Assembly: GCF_041381155.1 (NCBI RefSeq)
Contig: NC_091149.1
Span: forward strand, 13,904,609-13,968,608
DNA length: 64,000 nt
Reading direction: 5' to 3'
Origin: Argopecten irradians
Taxonomy: Eukaryota > Mollusca > Bivalvia > Pectinida > Pectinidae
Part shown: in pieces, positions 1 to 11,903 of the stretch
Position numbering within the stretch: the stretch's first letter is position 1
How the letters are laid out: every line of letters starts with the position of its first letter
The notes under the pieces: generated by a model
Told to the model about the DNA's origin: nothing
What the model saw: only the letters and a program-made list of their open reading frames with translations
Databases searched by the model: none
Position numbers and translations under genes: made by a program

Positions 1-110
1 TTCGCTAAAAATAATATGCAAATAAAGAAATAGATTTAAAGTCTGTGTATATAAAACGCCGACATTCAGTGCTTTGTCAGACAGCTGAGAGGCGGAAGGC
101 CACCAGCTTC
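1..110 (+). promoter_or_regulatory. TRIM-type promoter module P1
   Basis: It has the block ttcgctaaaaataatatgca with an octamer ATGCAAAT (16-23), then a TATA box TATATAAA near 49-56. The conserved downstream region (ctttgtcagacagctgagag, ggcggaaggcc) follows. The upstream CCTCGTTCTGG element is cut off by the window edge. Its exon lacks the ACAG|GTTTG donor seen after P2, so use as a first exon is uncertain. Confidence 0.6.
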
Positions 111-409
111 ATACTTACAATATTACGTTGACTGTCGTCTAATATGTTACAAATAGCGAAACTTTTTATTTATTGTAAATATTCCTTAGAAATAAGAATA
201 CAGAGACTGGTAACGCTATAATTGCAAACAGGGACAGTTTAATATTTACATTTTTATTCAATTTTAATGAAATTAAAGAAAAGAAGATGATGATAAGTGT
301 AGTTTTAACGGTAAGCTAATAACGTTCGCAACTCTACGAAATTATTAATCTCGTTTTAAATTCAGATTTAAAAAATAAAATTCGTTTTGAAAAAGTAGTT
401 GGCGTTTAA

Positions 410-760
410 ATACTAGGGGCCTTAACGGTCATCTGACTATTGACACAATACAACACCTCAAAGGATAAAGTAGTTGCAAACAATTAAGGCAATGAAAAAC
501 GATTCTTTTAATAGAAGATGTTCAGGTTATAATATATTTGAAAAAAAATAAAATGAAATAGTTTAAATTAAAATCAATTGAATTAAGATCAAGGTCATTC
601 ATTCCAGCATGTCACATGCTCACAAGTTATTCACAAATGTTGTTTAAAGATTTTAGCCTATTTGACCCCCGCGACCTTGAATGAAGATCATGGTCATTCA
701 TTTTGGGGGATATAATTGGCAGCAAACAAACTTGTATAAAGGAGTATAGTCTGGGAATCT
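410..760. repeat. Decayed dispersed element (GGCCTTAACGGTCATCTGA family)
   Basis: It begins ggggccttaacggtcatctg and carries the internal phrases cctatttgacccccgcgacc and gaccttgaatgaagatcatg. The same phrases occur in the better preserved element at 22249-22761. It is repeated in the second segmental copy at about 7800-8150. Confidence 0.6.
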
Positions 761-1652
761 TTCACATCTTCAAATAATATATCATATTGTAAAAATCGAT
801 TTGTATCAGTCTTAAGAAATAGAGATGACCTATACCTGATATCGACAAGTAAATTGAATGAGATAAGGACAATAGGTATTTTGTGTTTAGAGGGATTCCA
901 AATAGCTACGTTAAACATGTAACGTTTTTTAAATTCATTTTAGTGTATATCAAATCAATGATACAAATATAGAAGCGCAAAAGCAACACAACAAAACATT
1001 TAGCTCATTAAATATTTAACAAGCACATAATTTGTAACTTATAGTTAAAATATTTATATTAATGGTACATATCTGCACACTGTACATAAAATGTTATAAA
1101 TGCTAGTCTTCCAACTATAAAAAAAATCATTATGTTGATTGATTACATTCTATAGATGTCAAAAGTGGAATAATCAATCTCTCCCTAGACATGATGTAGG
1201 GTTAATTTCCCAAAGATGTCGACGCGGGTTAGAATGGCTATGCTAACAATTAAACATGTCTATCAACATTACCATATAAATATACATATCAAATCTCAAT
1301 CCTAACATACCAAAATAAGTACAAAACTTAAAACATAGATTCACGCTGAAGTTTTTATATATACAATTCAACATTGTCATATACATAAAAACCAAATGTG
1401 AATTGGATATTCGAATTGAAAATCAATCGTCATGCTTTTAAATTCCACCAATGAATTAGACCGTTAATACTAATTTATAGTAATTTTTTAATTATGTCAT
1501 TGTTGTTCACCTAACTGCAATTTATATATTGCATACAAGGTCAAACCGTAATTAACATACGAAATTTTAATATCTAGTAATGAGATGATGTATGATGAAT
1601 TTAAATTAGGTATTCCCTTAATCAAATTCTATTTTAAATGCACGACGTCTAG

Positions 1653-1841
1653 CCTCGTTCTGGATGATGATCAAATTCGCTAAAAATAATATGCAAATAA
1701 AGGAATAAATTGGAAAGTCTGTGTATATAAGACGCCGTCATTCACTGCTTTGTCAGACAGCTGAGAGGCGGAAGGCCAACAACGTCCTACCTACAATACT
1801 ACGTTGGCTGTCGTCTAACAGGAGCTAATGATTTTATACAG
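1653..1841 (+). promoter_or_regulatory. TRIM-type promoter module P2 and non-coding exon 1
   Basis: In order it shows CCTCGTTCTGG (1653-1663), the block around ttcgctaaaaataatatgca, octamer ATGCAAAT (1691-1698) and TATA box TATATAAG (1724-1731). Transcription would start near 1750. The presumed exon contains cagacagctgagaggcggaa and ends ACAG|GTTTGT at 1841. Intron 1 would run 1842-3949, and the acceptor tatttccag sits just before the coding exon. The same arrangement occurs upstream of both other TRIM copies. Start and splice are inferred from this conservation, not from transcripts. Confidence 0.7.
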
Positions 1842-2079
1842 GTTTGTTTTGGATATATTCAAAGACCAAAACATTAGCGCAGTATAACACTACTGAAATG
1901 CGAAAACATTAAAAGGCGTCCGGTCGGAATTTGACGTTAGAACATAACAGAGTACTACCGGGACGTCACCAATACAACAAAAGTCAAATGACCGTTATTC
2001 TATTTTATATTACAGAAACTAGTACATACTGAAATATTATTATAACATAATTGAAACCTGTAATTAAAATTTGGTATTA

Positions 2080-2250
2080 TCAGTTTAACAGACAGGGTTA
2101 TGTAAGGACGTGCCAGGTTTGTTGTAGGAAAGCCGGAGTACGCGGAGAAAAAACACCGACCAGAGGTGGAGAGCTTGTGGTAATATTTCGAGACATCTAA
2201 ACCACCCGGCGACCGCGGCCCCATGTAATTAAAAAATGACATACATACGA
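2080..2250 (-). repeat. Decayed SINE-like fragment in intron 1
   Basis: It contains agggttatgtaaggacgtgc and gaaagccggagtacgcggag, a retroposon-like tract. It recurs at 9628-9785, where the recognisable start acgtcctattaacagc is preserved. It is old and shared by both segmental copies. Confidence 0.5.
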
Positions 2251-3289
2251 TCAAAAATGGAGAAAAAAATATTGCGATGAAATAGGTAGAATATGAAAAT
2301 TGGCAGATGTAGAAAACAGCTACTTTGCTAGCTAAAATTAAAAAAAAAATGATAAAAAAAGATTATAAAGCTACAGATAGTACAGACACATGAGTAAAAC
2401 CCAGTACCACTAATAGTGCTGACAGGTAGTATTGCATAAATTTAAATAAATTAAAATGTGAAAGTCACGATATAATACAGTTACTGATTTATGGGCGTAT
2501 GTATTTGACTGTTATTCAAATTGGAATTCTTCAACTTATTTTCATTAGATATTTTTCTTCAGTTTAACTTGTTTCAAACAGAGCTATGTTATAGTGGAAT
2601 ATGTATTTTGTATTGTTTGATTTAACGTGTTATATTTACAGTCAGTATCATAGAGTATGCATAATTCTTTAATATCACATTTATTTTTATATCACATAGT
2701 TACACTGTAAATCATTAGGTCTACCGCATGCACCGCGTGGTTCTAGGACTGCGTTATCGTAAGCAAAGTCATGTGACATTTCGAATATAAGTAAAACTAT
2801 TTAAAACAGAATAAACATAATAAGATATAAATCAAAATAATAAACACAGAAACACATTTATGTAGACTCTTATTACTACTGCATATATGTAAATTGTAAT
2901 ACTTACTTTATGCATGGTGGCGAATGAGAGCGGTGAGCAAAATGAATGTAAGCCGCTGGAGTGAAAGAAGACACGTGTGTAATTGGTACGGAGATCATGA
3001 TTGTTTATTAAAACTATACAACTAATGTGCCTCTTTATCGAGTACACTAGCCTGAGTTGTTTATATAAATGTAAACTCTATTTCGACTGTTCGGACCTGA
3101 TTTCTAGTGATATTAATATTAACTACTACTTCCTGATTGTTTTGAAGTTAAATAACTATTAACATAAGTCCTTTTGTGAAAGGAAAAACATTGTTATTTA
3201 CATGCATATATTGAATAATGTTTAAAAAAAAAAAAAAAACAGATTGAAACAAAATCAAGGGGAAAATGTATAACATATATATTGTACTT

Positions 3290-3440
3290 GGGTGTCAGGT
3301 TTAAAAGAAGGTGGCAGAATGTCGAAGAAAAACCCCCGACTCGGCAACTACCACACATGGTTTTCAAAATTGTAAAGTGAAGTGAGGTGAAGAGGTTGTG
3401 ATAACATTTTAACCACTCGACTCCTAGTACAAATAGTGAG
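3290..3440 (-). repeat. Decayed dispersed repeat fragment
   Basis: The tract around gtgtcaggtttaaaagaagg and gaagaaaaacccccgactcg resembles the fragment at 2080-2250 and recurs at 11080-11210. It lies in intron 1 of the TRIM gene. No coding potential is visible. Confidence 0.45.
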
Positions 3441-3591
3441 TCATGCAAATAGTAAAACTTTAATTTTCGTTTTATTCTCCAATCAACCTAATTGTGCTAG
3501 ATTGTGCTAGACCAGATAATGATTTGAGTTGAGAGTCCCAGTCGTTTAAATACAGGCATTGATTTAATGTAGATGGTCATTAATTATGTAC

Positions 3592-3695
3592 AACTCCTAT
3601 ACATTAACAATAAAACACACACGACGCACTACATACATGCTACACACCACATACACTTGACCCTGGCTATTAATAGGACATTTATTAATCTAACT
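3592..3695 (+). repeat. Decayed 3' end of the (CAAA)n SINE
   Basis: The phrases acacacgacgcactacatac and ttgaccctggctattaatag match, with many changes, the last 100 bases of the young SINE copies. The CAAA tail is gone. The segmental duplication's homology ends inside this fragment. Confidence 0.6.
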
Positions 3696-3987
3696 TGCAT
3701 TGACAATAAACAAAACAATGTCATATTTTCAAATAATAATTGTGATTTAATAAAAAGAAATAGTGTTTGTTCAATCTAATATAAATGATAAAAGTGTATA
3801 TTATGCAATACTCAATAGGAGGGCTTGGGGTCAACTATTCTTTGTGTTTTTAGTACAATTTTGCTATTCTTCTATTTTAATTTAATCTATCTAAATAAGG
3901 ATTAAATACAGCAACAAAATAATTTAACATCTCTTAAATTTATTTCCAGATGGAGAATGAATTCAATCGTCACAAACAGACGTCACC

Positions 3988-5508
3988 ATGGCAACATCAA
4001 TTATCCAGACAGCAGAAGACCAGATCACATGTACGATTTGTCTAGAAATATTCCAGGAACCTAAAGCCTTGCCATGTCTACATTCATTTTGTAAGAAATG
4101 TATCAGCAATTACATTATAGAAAGACATTCGCAAAATCCTCACCGAAACGGATACCATTGCCCAGTATGCCGCCGATACGTCTCGGTTCCATTGCATATG
4201 AAACAAAACCCGAAACGGTGGGTAGATCAACTGGTCAGCAACCACGTGATCAGTACAATGATTGATGCTTACAGAACACCAACGAAGACCGAGCATTGTA
4301 AAGAACATCCTCAAAAAGAGCTTGGCCATTTCTGTGTTGATAACAATAAGTCTATATGTTCGATATGCTGCCAAGACCATCGACAATGCAACTACGTTCT
4401 CACTCAAAATGAGTCGCAGATCAAAGCTGAAAGGTTAAAAAATTCAGATGCCGTGAAACTGTCAAGGCAAAGCAACTTGGAACAAGATCTAAGTCTTCTA
4501 TCTGAACAATGCGACCTTCTCGAGAAAACCATTGATAAGGAGCGTAACACGTGGACATTTCTACATCAGTCAGACCAACATCTTCGAGGAGAAATTTATT
4601 CGATGAGGAAAAGGATCAGTGAGTTGATCCGACAACGCAAAGATGAGAAGGTGAAAGATATATCAACAGAGACAAACAACTCGTCTGAACAAACATACAA
4701 TCCTAACGATGAGCATGTCCATACCATCAAACTTCCGTTTCAAGGAAAACCGTCATGGATCACGGGCATTGTGATTTTACCGTCAGGAAAACTACTACTT
4801 GTGGACCACGCGAATGCAGTCCTGACTGTACAGAGTCTTTTTCTCAACTGTGTGAGTTCCACAAACATCCACCCAGCACCCTATGATGTTGTTTGCATAT
4901 CGTCGACTCACGATCAGGTTTTAATGTCCATTCCGGATACGCAGGAACTCCTGAGATGTGACGTTTCACAGGACGGTTCAGTGTTGCTTGGACGTAAATT
5001 GAAAACCAGCATCACATGCAAGGCGATAGCTTCTGATGATAGATATGTGGCCGTCTGCTCCAGTTCTGAGCTACAGATATTTGAAACTGATGGAGAGTTG
5101 TGGATGTTAAATTTAGATGAATCATACGAATCTACAAAGTTCACATATGTCACCATGACGTCATCAGAGCAGAAGGTGTTCATCACTGACCAAATCTATT
5201 CAGAACCGCACATTAAATGCATGAATTTTGACGGAGATACCCTGTGGAAGGTTGCAGATCGTCAAATCGGTATATGTACAGGCATTTGCGTCACAGGTAC
5301 ACAAATACTGGTGACGTCAAAGGACTCGGGAAAAATCTTTTCATTGTCTTTCAATGGCGATGACTTGAAAGCCTACAGAAGCAATACCCTATTGGTGCCA
5401 TGGAAACTTCATACGTCATCAAGACAGAACATAATATGTGTTTCTCAGCACAACAGAACATTGTCAGAGGAAGATAGGCGTTTAGTGAAAGCATTCCATA
5501 TAATATGA
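3988..5508 (+). CDS. TRIM-type RING/B-box/coiled-coil E3 ligase with C-terminal propeller-like region
   Basis: A 506-residue open frame lies in one exon. The RING finger is C3HC4: C15, C18, C30, H32, C35, C38, C58, C61. A B-box type 2 follows, with ligands C104, H107, C116, D118, C124, C127, H131 and C134. The last ligand is Cys where His is usual. Residues about 140-230 are charged and heptad-like (coiled coil). About 250-506 has repeated strand-turn segments (PSGKLLLVD, YVAVCSSSELQIFETDG, IKCMNFDGDTLW) typical of the NHL-like beta-propellers of TRIM2/3/56/71 relatives. By family knowledge it would act as a ubiquitin ligase, often in innate immunity; substrate unknown. The acceptor tatttccag ends at 3949 and the ATG has a good context (caccATGG). 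The start is shared with both paralogues. Promoters P1 and P2 lie upstream. Confidence 0.92.
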   Translation: MATSIIQTAEDQITCTICLEIFQEPKALPCLHSFCKKCISNYIIERHSQNPHRNGYHCPVCRRYVSVPLHMKQNPKRWVDQLVSNHVISTMIDAYRTPTKTEHCKEHPQKELGHFCVDNNKSICSICCQDHRQCNYVLTQNESQIKAERLKNSDAVKLSRQSNLEQDLSLLSEQCDLLEKTIDKERNTWTFLHQSDQHLRGEIYSMRKRISELIRQRKDEKVKDISTETNNSSEQTYNPNDEHVHTIKLPFQGKPSWITGIVILPSGKLLLVDHANAVLTVQSLFLNCVSSTNIHPAPYDVVCISSTHDQVLMSIPDTQELLRCDVSQDGSVLLGRKLKTSITCKAIASDDRYVAVCSSSELQIFETDGELWMLNLDESYESTKFTYVTMTSSEQKVFITDQIYSEPHIKCMNFDGDTLWKVADRQIGICTGICVTGTQILVTSKDSGKIFSLSFNGDDLKAYRSNTLLVPWKLHTSSRQNIICVSQHNRTLSEEDRRLVKAFHII

Positions 5509-7364
5509 AGATTTTATTTACTATTTACGTTTTTCTAAAGGGACGATACTTTCACGAACTCAATGGATATGGTTGTGATATGGAAACTTATTTAGGACGA
5601 AAGTATTTAGAAGATCGCATTTAAGCTTGTAGACACCTTGTTTCTTTTTTTCTCTCCATTTTTTGTCTTTTATAGCGAACTTTTGACCCGTGAACATTAT
5701 ACCATACGGTGCCATTAAAGTTCGAATGATAGTAAAGCATCCGTCTAATTTTTAATTCATATTGAAGGATTTCCCTAAATACATACGAATATGTCCCCAA
5801 TAGAAATCACGGAAAATAAGTAAACTGAATGTACATGTTACAATGAGGAGAACATTAGCCTATAATAACAGTGGATTAAGCGACTTTGTGGTAGACTAAC
5901 TGTTTTAATGGTATTAATATTTATTGATGTGGAATTGTTTCAACCTTCACGTTTTACAAGTAAAAATCGTCATCATTGTTTCAACTTCAATGCTTTTTGT
6001 AGTCAATTGTAAGGATAAATGAAACTTAATAATTGTAGATTATTTATTTAGTATATTGAAAATGACATAAAAAATATCAGTTTTGATGGGTTTTTTGTAC
6101 GGAGCGGTGAAGAAGAAAGGAGCCAGGTGGTATCTACTGGCAGGTTAAATTGAAATTTGATTGAAATTGGTCATTTTGGATCTTACAAAAAGCGGCCTTC
6201 TTAAGCAGGTGTTAGTAGTATAGAGGTGGTCGATTAGACAAATTTTTCTTTATGTTGTTGTTTTGATAGTCATAACAACAACCTTGTTGCACACTTTCGA
6301 TAGAGACACTGTTGGATTTGCTTATTTGTATTAATGTAAATATGCCTCAGAAATAAGAATATATAGACTGGTAACGCTATAATTGTAAACAGGAATAGTT
6401 TCGGGTATGGATATTTGTGTTTTAAGTCAGCGTTCAAACAGTTCATATAAGGGTTTCCTTTATATAAGAGAGGATTATTGTAAAAAAATATAGTTTTAGA
6501 AATTCATTTTCGCGTTTTCATGTCTGATGTGTTTTTCGCGGTGATATAATTTGGTTATTTAAACTTACTTCTACTGATCATATCTACTAAACTATTATTC
6601 TACTGATCCTGTGTTTGGAACATTTTTGCGGCGATTACTTTTCCAGTTCACCGTAAAATACGCGGAAATCAGCGTATTTACAGTAAAAGAATCCGAAGTG
6701 AAATCAGTCTTGTTTACAGTAAAGGGATGCGAAGTAAAATAAATCGAAAATGTCCACACCACGAAAAATTCCACTGATACATATCTGTTACTTGGACATT
6801 TGTTAGACTGAATACATGATTAGTATTTGTGTTTGACGAAAACATCTGGTGGAGGATATTTAAATAAAAGGAATAAACAATATCTCCGGGTTTTTAGTTG
6901 TCATTTTATGAGTAAGGCCATTTTTCTGGTTTGTTTCTTCGTGAATATGATTTCATATAAAACTCTCCTATTGTCATATATAGAACAAAGGTCGATTGGC
7001 CTTATGACAGTTTTTATTATAGAAATGTTTACATTCTAAAGTTAATTGATTTAAGTATATAGCGATAACTTCACGAAAAATGATACTCCATCACACATAT
7101 CATTATACATGGAATTTCCAACAACGATAATTTTGTATGATAAATTAACTTTTTTATGAAACTAATAATAATGACATGTGCATGATGTAAAATCTATAAA
7201 AAAGTATGCCCTTGACTAAAATTAACGAATTGACCTCTCTATACTAATATCGCATACTCATTCGAATAGGAAATTTCAATATCAAGTAAAAAGATCATCT
7301 ATGCTATCGAATTAAATTAGATATTTTCTTATTCAAATTCTATTTTCAAATGCGTGACGCGATG
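5509..7364. other. 3' flank and intergenic stretch, no gene seen
   Basis: The first ~80 bp match the 3' flank of the inverted pseudogene (near 18460-18515), so they probably include shared 3' UTR. No clear AATAAA near the stop was recognised. The segment 6330-6420 is a diverged copy of 165-240, and 7250-7364 resembles the flank upstream of P2, so part of this stretch is older duplicated promoter DNA. No convincing open frame was found. Confidence 0.6.
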
Positions 7365-7500
7365 CCTCGTTCTTGATGATGATCAAATTCGCTAAAAATA
7401 ATATGGAAATAAAGAAATAGATTTAAAGTATGTGCATATAAAACGCCGAGATTCAGTGCTTTGTCAGACAGCTGAGAGGCGGAAGGCCACCAGCTCCATA
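7365..7500 (+). promoter_or_regulatory. TRIM-type promoter module P3 (degenerate)
   Basis: It is orthologous to P1 in the second segmental copy. CCTCGTTCTTG is at 7365-7375. The octamer has changed to ATGGAAAT (7403-7410) and the TATA box to CATATAAA (7435-7442). Both changes suggest loss of function (inference). The downstream tract cagacagctgagaggcggaa is intact. Confidence 0.6.
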
Positions 7501-9193
7501 ATTACAATATTACGTTGACTGTCGTCTAATATGTTACAAATAGCGAAACTTTTTATTTATTGTCAATATTCCTTAGAAATAAGAATACAGAGACTGGTAA
7601 CGCTATAATTGCAAACAGGGACAGTTTAATATTTACATTTTTATTCAATTCTAATGAAATTAAAGAAAAGAAGATGATGATAAGTGTAGTTTTAACAGTA
7701 AGCTAATAACGTTCGCAACTCTACGAAATTATTAATCTCGTTTTAAATTCAGATTTAGAAAATAAAATTCGTTTTGAAAAAGTAGTTGGCGTTTAAATAC
7801 TAGGGGCCTTAACGGTCATCTGATCAATGACTATTGACACAATACAACACCTCAAAGGATAAAGTAGTTGCAAACAATTAAGGCAATGAAAAACGATTCT
7901 TTTAATAGAAGATGTTCAGGTTATAATATATTTGAAAAAAATAAAATGAAATCGTTTAAATTAAAATCAATTGAATTAAGATCAAGGTCATTCATTTTAA
8001 CAAACTTGGTAGCCATTCATTCCAGCATGTCACATGCTCACAAGTTATTCACAAATGTTGTTTAAAGATTTTAGCCTATTTGACCCCCGCGACCTTGAAT
8101 GAAGATCATGGTCATTCATTTTGGGGGATATAATTGGCAGCAAACAAACTTGTATAAAGGAGTATAGTCTGGGAATCTTTCACATCTTCAAATAATATAT
8201 CAAATATTGTAAAAATCGATTTGTATCAGTCTGAAGAAATAGAGATGACCTATACCTGATATCGACAAGTAAATTGAATGGGATAAGGACAATAGGTATT
8301 TTGTGTTTAGAGGGATTCCAAATAGCTACGTTAAACATGTAACGTTTTTTAAATTCATTTTTAGTGTATATCAAATCAATGATACAAATATAGAAGCGCA
8401 AAAGCAACACAACAAAACATTTAGCTCATTAAATATCTAACAAGCACATAATTTGTAACTTATAGTTAAAATATTTATATTAATGGTACATATCTGCACA
8501 CTGTACATAAAATGTTATAAATGCTAGTCTTTCAACTATAAAACAATTTCATTATGTTGATTGATTACATTCTATAGATGTCAAAAGTGGAATAATCAAT
8601 CTCTCCCTAGACATGATGTAGGGTTAATTTCCCAAAGATGTCGACGCGGGTTAGAATGGCTATGATAACAATTAAACATGTCTATCAACATTAACATATA
8701 AATATACATATCAAATCTCAATCCTAACATATCAAATTAAGTACAAAACTTAAAACATAGATTCACGCTGAAGTTGTTATATATACAATTCAACATTGTC
8801 ATATACATAAAAACCAAATGTGAATTGGATATTCGATTTGAAAATCAATCCTCATGTCAGTCAATTCCACAAATGAATTAGGCCGTTAATACTGATCTAT
8901 AGTAATTTTTTTAATTATGTCATTGTTGTTCACCTAACTGCAATTTATATATTGCTTACAAGGTCAAACCGTAATTAACATAACATTTTATTTTTGATAG
9001 TCCTTGCATTTTAAATCACCCTTTATGTTTACATTAGAATAGCTAGTAAACTATATTTTCTGTATATTTTTATATAGCAAAATCGTATGTTCATTTGAAT
9101 ACGAAATTTTAATATCTAGTAATGAGATGATGTATGATGAATTTAAATTAGGTATTCCCTTAATCAAATTCTATTTTAAAAGCACGACGTCAA

Positions 9194-9381
9194 GACTCGT
9201 TCTGGATGATGATCAAATTCGCTAAAAATGATATGCAAATAAAGGAATAAATTGGAAAGTCTGTATATAAGACGCCCGCATTCATTGCTTTGTCAGACAG
9301 CTGAGAGGCGGAAGGCCAACAACGTCCTACCTACAATACTACGTTGGCTGTCGTCTTACAGGAGCTAATGGTTTTATACGG
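9194..9381 (+). promoter_or_regulatory. TRIM-type promoter module P4, no gene downstream
   Basis: It is equivalent to P2. The upstream element reads actcgttctgg, with octamer ATGCAAAT (9233-9240) and TATATAAG (9264-9271). The exon-1-like tract ends ACGG|GTTTGT at 9381, a slightly weakened donor. Core elements look functional, yet no TRIM coding exon lies in the following 9 kb on this strand. Confidence 0.65.
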
Positions 9382-9627
9382 GTTTGTTTTGGATATATTC
9401 AAAGGCCAAAACATTAGCGCAGTATAACACTACTGAAATGCGAAAACATAAAAAGGCGTCCGGTCGGAATTTGACGTTAGAACATAACAGAGTACTACCG
9501 TGACGTCACCAATGCAACAAAAGTCAAATGACCGTTATTCTATTTTGTATTACAGAAACTAATACATACTGAAAGATTATTATAACATAATTGAAACCTG
9601 TAATTAAAATTTAATAAAAATCAGTTT

Positions 9628-9785
9628 AACGTCCTATTAACAGCAAGGGTTATGTAAGGATGTGCCAGGTTTGTTGTTGTAGGAAAGCCGGAGTACGCGG
9701 GAGAAAAAACACCGACCAGAGGTGGAGAGCTTGTGGTAATATTTCGAGACATCTAAACCACCCGGCAACCGCGGCCCCATGTAAT
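9628..9785 (-). repeat. SINE-like fragment (second copy of 2080-2250)
   Basis: It contains acgtcctattaacagcaagg and the phrase gaaagccggagtacgcggga. It is better preserved than its counterpart and shows that the original insertion predates the segmental duplication. Confidence 0.55.
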
Positions 9786-11443
9786 TAAAAAATGACATAC
9801 ATACGATCAAAAATGGAGAAAAAAATAATATTGCGATCAAATTGGTAGAATATGAAAATTGGCAGATGCAGAAAACAATTACTTTGCTAGCTAAAATTAA
9901 AAAAAAAATGATTAAAAAATATTACAAAGCTACAGATAGTACAGACACATGAGTAAACCCAGTACCACTAATAGTGCTGACAGGTAGTATTGTATAAATT
10001 TAAATAAATTAAAATGTGAAAGTCAGGATATAATACAGTTACTGATGATTCATGGGCGTATGTATTTATGCTAATTGTTTTATTAAAGACGACTGTCATT
10101 CAAATTGGAATTCTTCAACTTATTATCATTAGATATTTTTCTACACTTTAACTTGTTGAAAACAGAGCTATGTTATAGTGGAATATTTATTTTGAATTGT
10201 TTGATTTAACGTGTTATGTTTACAGTCAGTATCATAGAGTATGCATAATTCTTTAATATCACATTTATCTTTATATCGCATAGTTACACTTTTTAATTAA
10301 GTCTACCGCATGCACCACGAGGTTCTAGGACTGCGTTATCGTAAGCAAAGCCATGTGACATTTCGAATATAAGTAAAACAGAATAAACATAATAAGATAA
10401 AAAAATAATAAACACAGAAACACATTTATGTAGACTCTTATCACTACTGCATATATGTAAATTGTAATACTTACTTTATGCATGGTGGCGAATGAGAGCG
10501 GCGAGCAAGATGAATGTAAGCCGCTGGATTGAATGAAGACACGTGTGTAATTGGTACGGTGATCAAGATTGTTTATTAAAACTATACAACTAATGTGCCT
10601 CTTTATCGAGTACACTAGCCTGAGTTCTTCATATAAATGTAAACTCTATATCGACCGTTCAGACCTGATTTCTAGTGATAATAATATTAACTACTACTTC
10701 CTTATTGTTTTGAAGTTAAATAACAATTAACATTATGTGATATATATATATATATTGCTAAAATTATTAAATGTATAAAACCTTTAACTGAATATAATAA
10801 TATATTAATTCTATTTAAGAGTTGTGCCTCTTGAAATTAACTTTTTGAATGGAAGTATAAACAACGAATGTATCTGTAATTAATGTGAAAGTGGTGTAAG
10901 TGCATATTTGAAATAACCAATTTAAATATGGAAATTGGTATGTCCTTGTGTGAAAGCAAAACTTTGTTATTTGCATGCATGTATTGAATAATGGTGGGTT
11001 TTTTCCCTAAATACTTTTGGGTTCCAGATTGAACCAAAATCAAGTGGGGAATTTATTACATATATATTGTACTTGGGTGTCAGGTTTAACAGAAGGTGGC
11101 AGAATGTCGAAGAAAAACCCCCGACTCGGCAACTACCACACATGGTTTTCAAAATTGTAAAGTGAAGTGAAGAGGTAGTGATAACATTTTAACCACTCGA
11201 CTCCTATTACAAATAGTGAGTCATGCAAATAGTAAAACTTTAATTTTCGTTTTATTCTCCATTCAACCTTATTGTAGACCAGATAATGATTTGATTTGAG
11301 AGTCCCAGTCGTTTAAATACAGACATTGATTTAATGTAGATGGTCATTAATTATGTACAACTCCTATACATTAACAATAAAACACACACGACGCACTACA
11401 TACATGCTACACACCGCATACACTTGACCCTGGCTATTAATAG

Positions 11444-11899
11444 AGGGCAACCAACTAAATAATTTTACATAGACCACAGTGTTAAACTTTGTTAAAGTTT
11501 TGTACTGTATTATTAAAACAAAGGAATATTAGTTAGCTATTGTGTTCTATAATTAAAGTCTAGGTTTTCATATAACACTAAATAGAAAAAAAAAATTGGG
11601 TCCTTCTGCTCAAACTCCAACCAGGGTAGCTTTATTGAAATCAGGCGCATTTTGCACTAAACATCCTGAAATTCTAATGCTTTTACCTATTCGTTATCAA
11701 CGTTGACATTTTGAACCTAAATCGCAATATGAATTTCCAAATTCATATCATTGTTATCTAGGAATAATTACCTGTTAGAAAACATTTTTACTTTTGAAAT
11801 TCATAATTAGCCAGCCGGGTTAAAATTCTATCCTGGGCTCAATCTTGTATACACAGGGGCCATTTCGAAGGTCTTTTTTTATTTAGTTGGTTGATCCCT
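11444..11899. mobile_element. MITE with 20-bp terminal inverted repeats
   Basis: The left end AGGGCAACCAACTAAATAA and the right end (reverse complement AGGGATCAACCAACTAAATA) form imperfect terminal inverted repeats. The flanks carry ATAG on both sides (11440-11443 and 11900-11903), a likely target-site duplication. The 456-bp element has no open frame. It sits at the right breakpoint of the segmental duplication. Confidence 0.75.
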
Positions 11900-11903
11900 A
11901 TAG

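Larger units (their letters stand above)
1..3676 (+). repeat. Segmental duplication, copy 1 (TRIM promoter region)
   Basis: This block is nearly identical in order and sequence to 7388-11443. It holds two promoter modules (near 46 and 1724), the first intron of the downstream TRIM gene and several decayed SINE-like tracts. Relative to copy 2 it lacks about 105 bp near 1555 and about 230 bp near 3165. Its left end lies outside the window. The homology stops at the sequence ctattaatag (near 3676), after which this copy continues to the TRIM coding exon while copy 2 does not. Confidence 0.93.
7388..11443 (+). repeat. Segmental duplication, copy 2, without a TRIM coding exon
   Basis: It matches 1-3676 throughout, with an extra ~105 bp near 8990-9095 and ~230 bp near 10735-10965. 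It carries promoter modules P3 and P4 and the intron-equivalent sequence. It ends exactly at a MITE (11444-11899). Beyond the MITE there is no homology to the TRIM exon. Short open frames inside it are shadows, shared with copy 1. Confidence 0.93.

Noticed and set aside
1..110. Promoter modules as snRNA-type Pol III genes (octamer plus TATA)
   Set aside because: The downstream tract has no terminator-bounded small RNA structure that I could see, and in P2 and P5-P7 it ends in a splice donor ahead of a TRIM exon.
4084..4407. Minus frame of 107 residues overlapping the TRIM gene, repeated at 19616-19939
   Set aside because: Antisense shadow of the conserved RING/B-box coding sequence, which explains its conservation.
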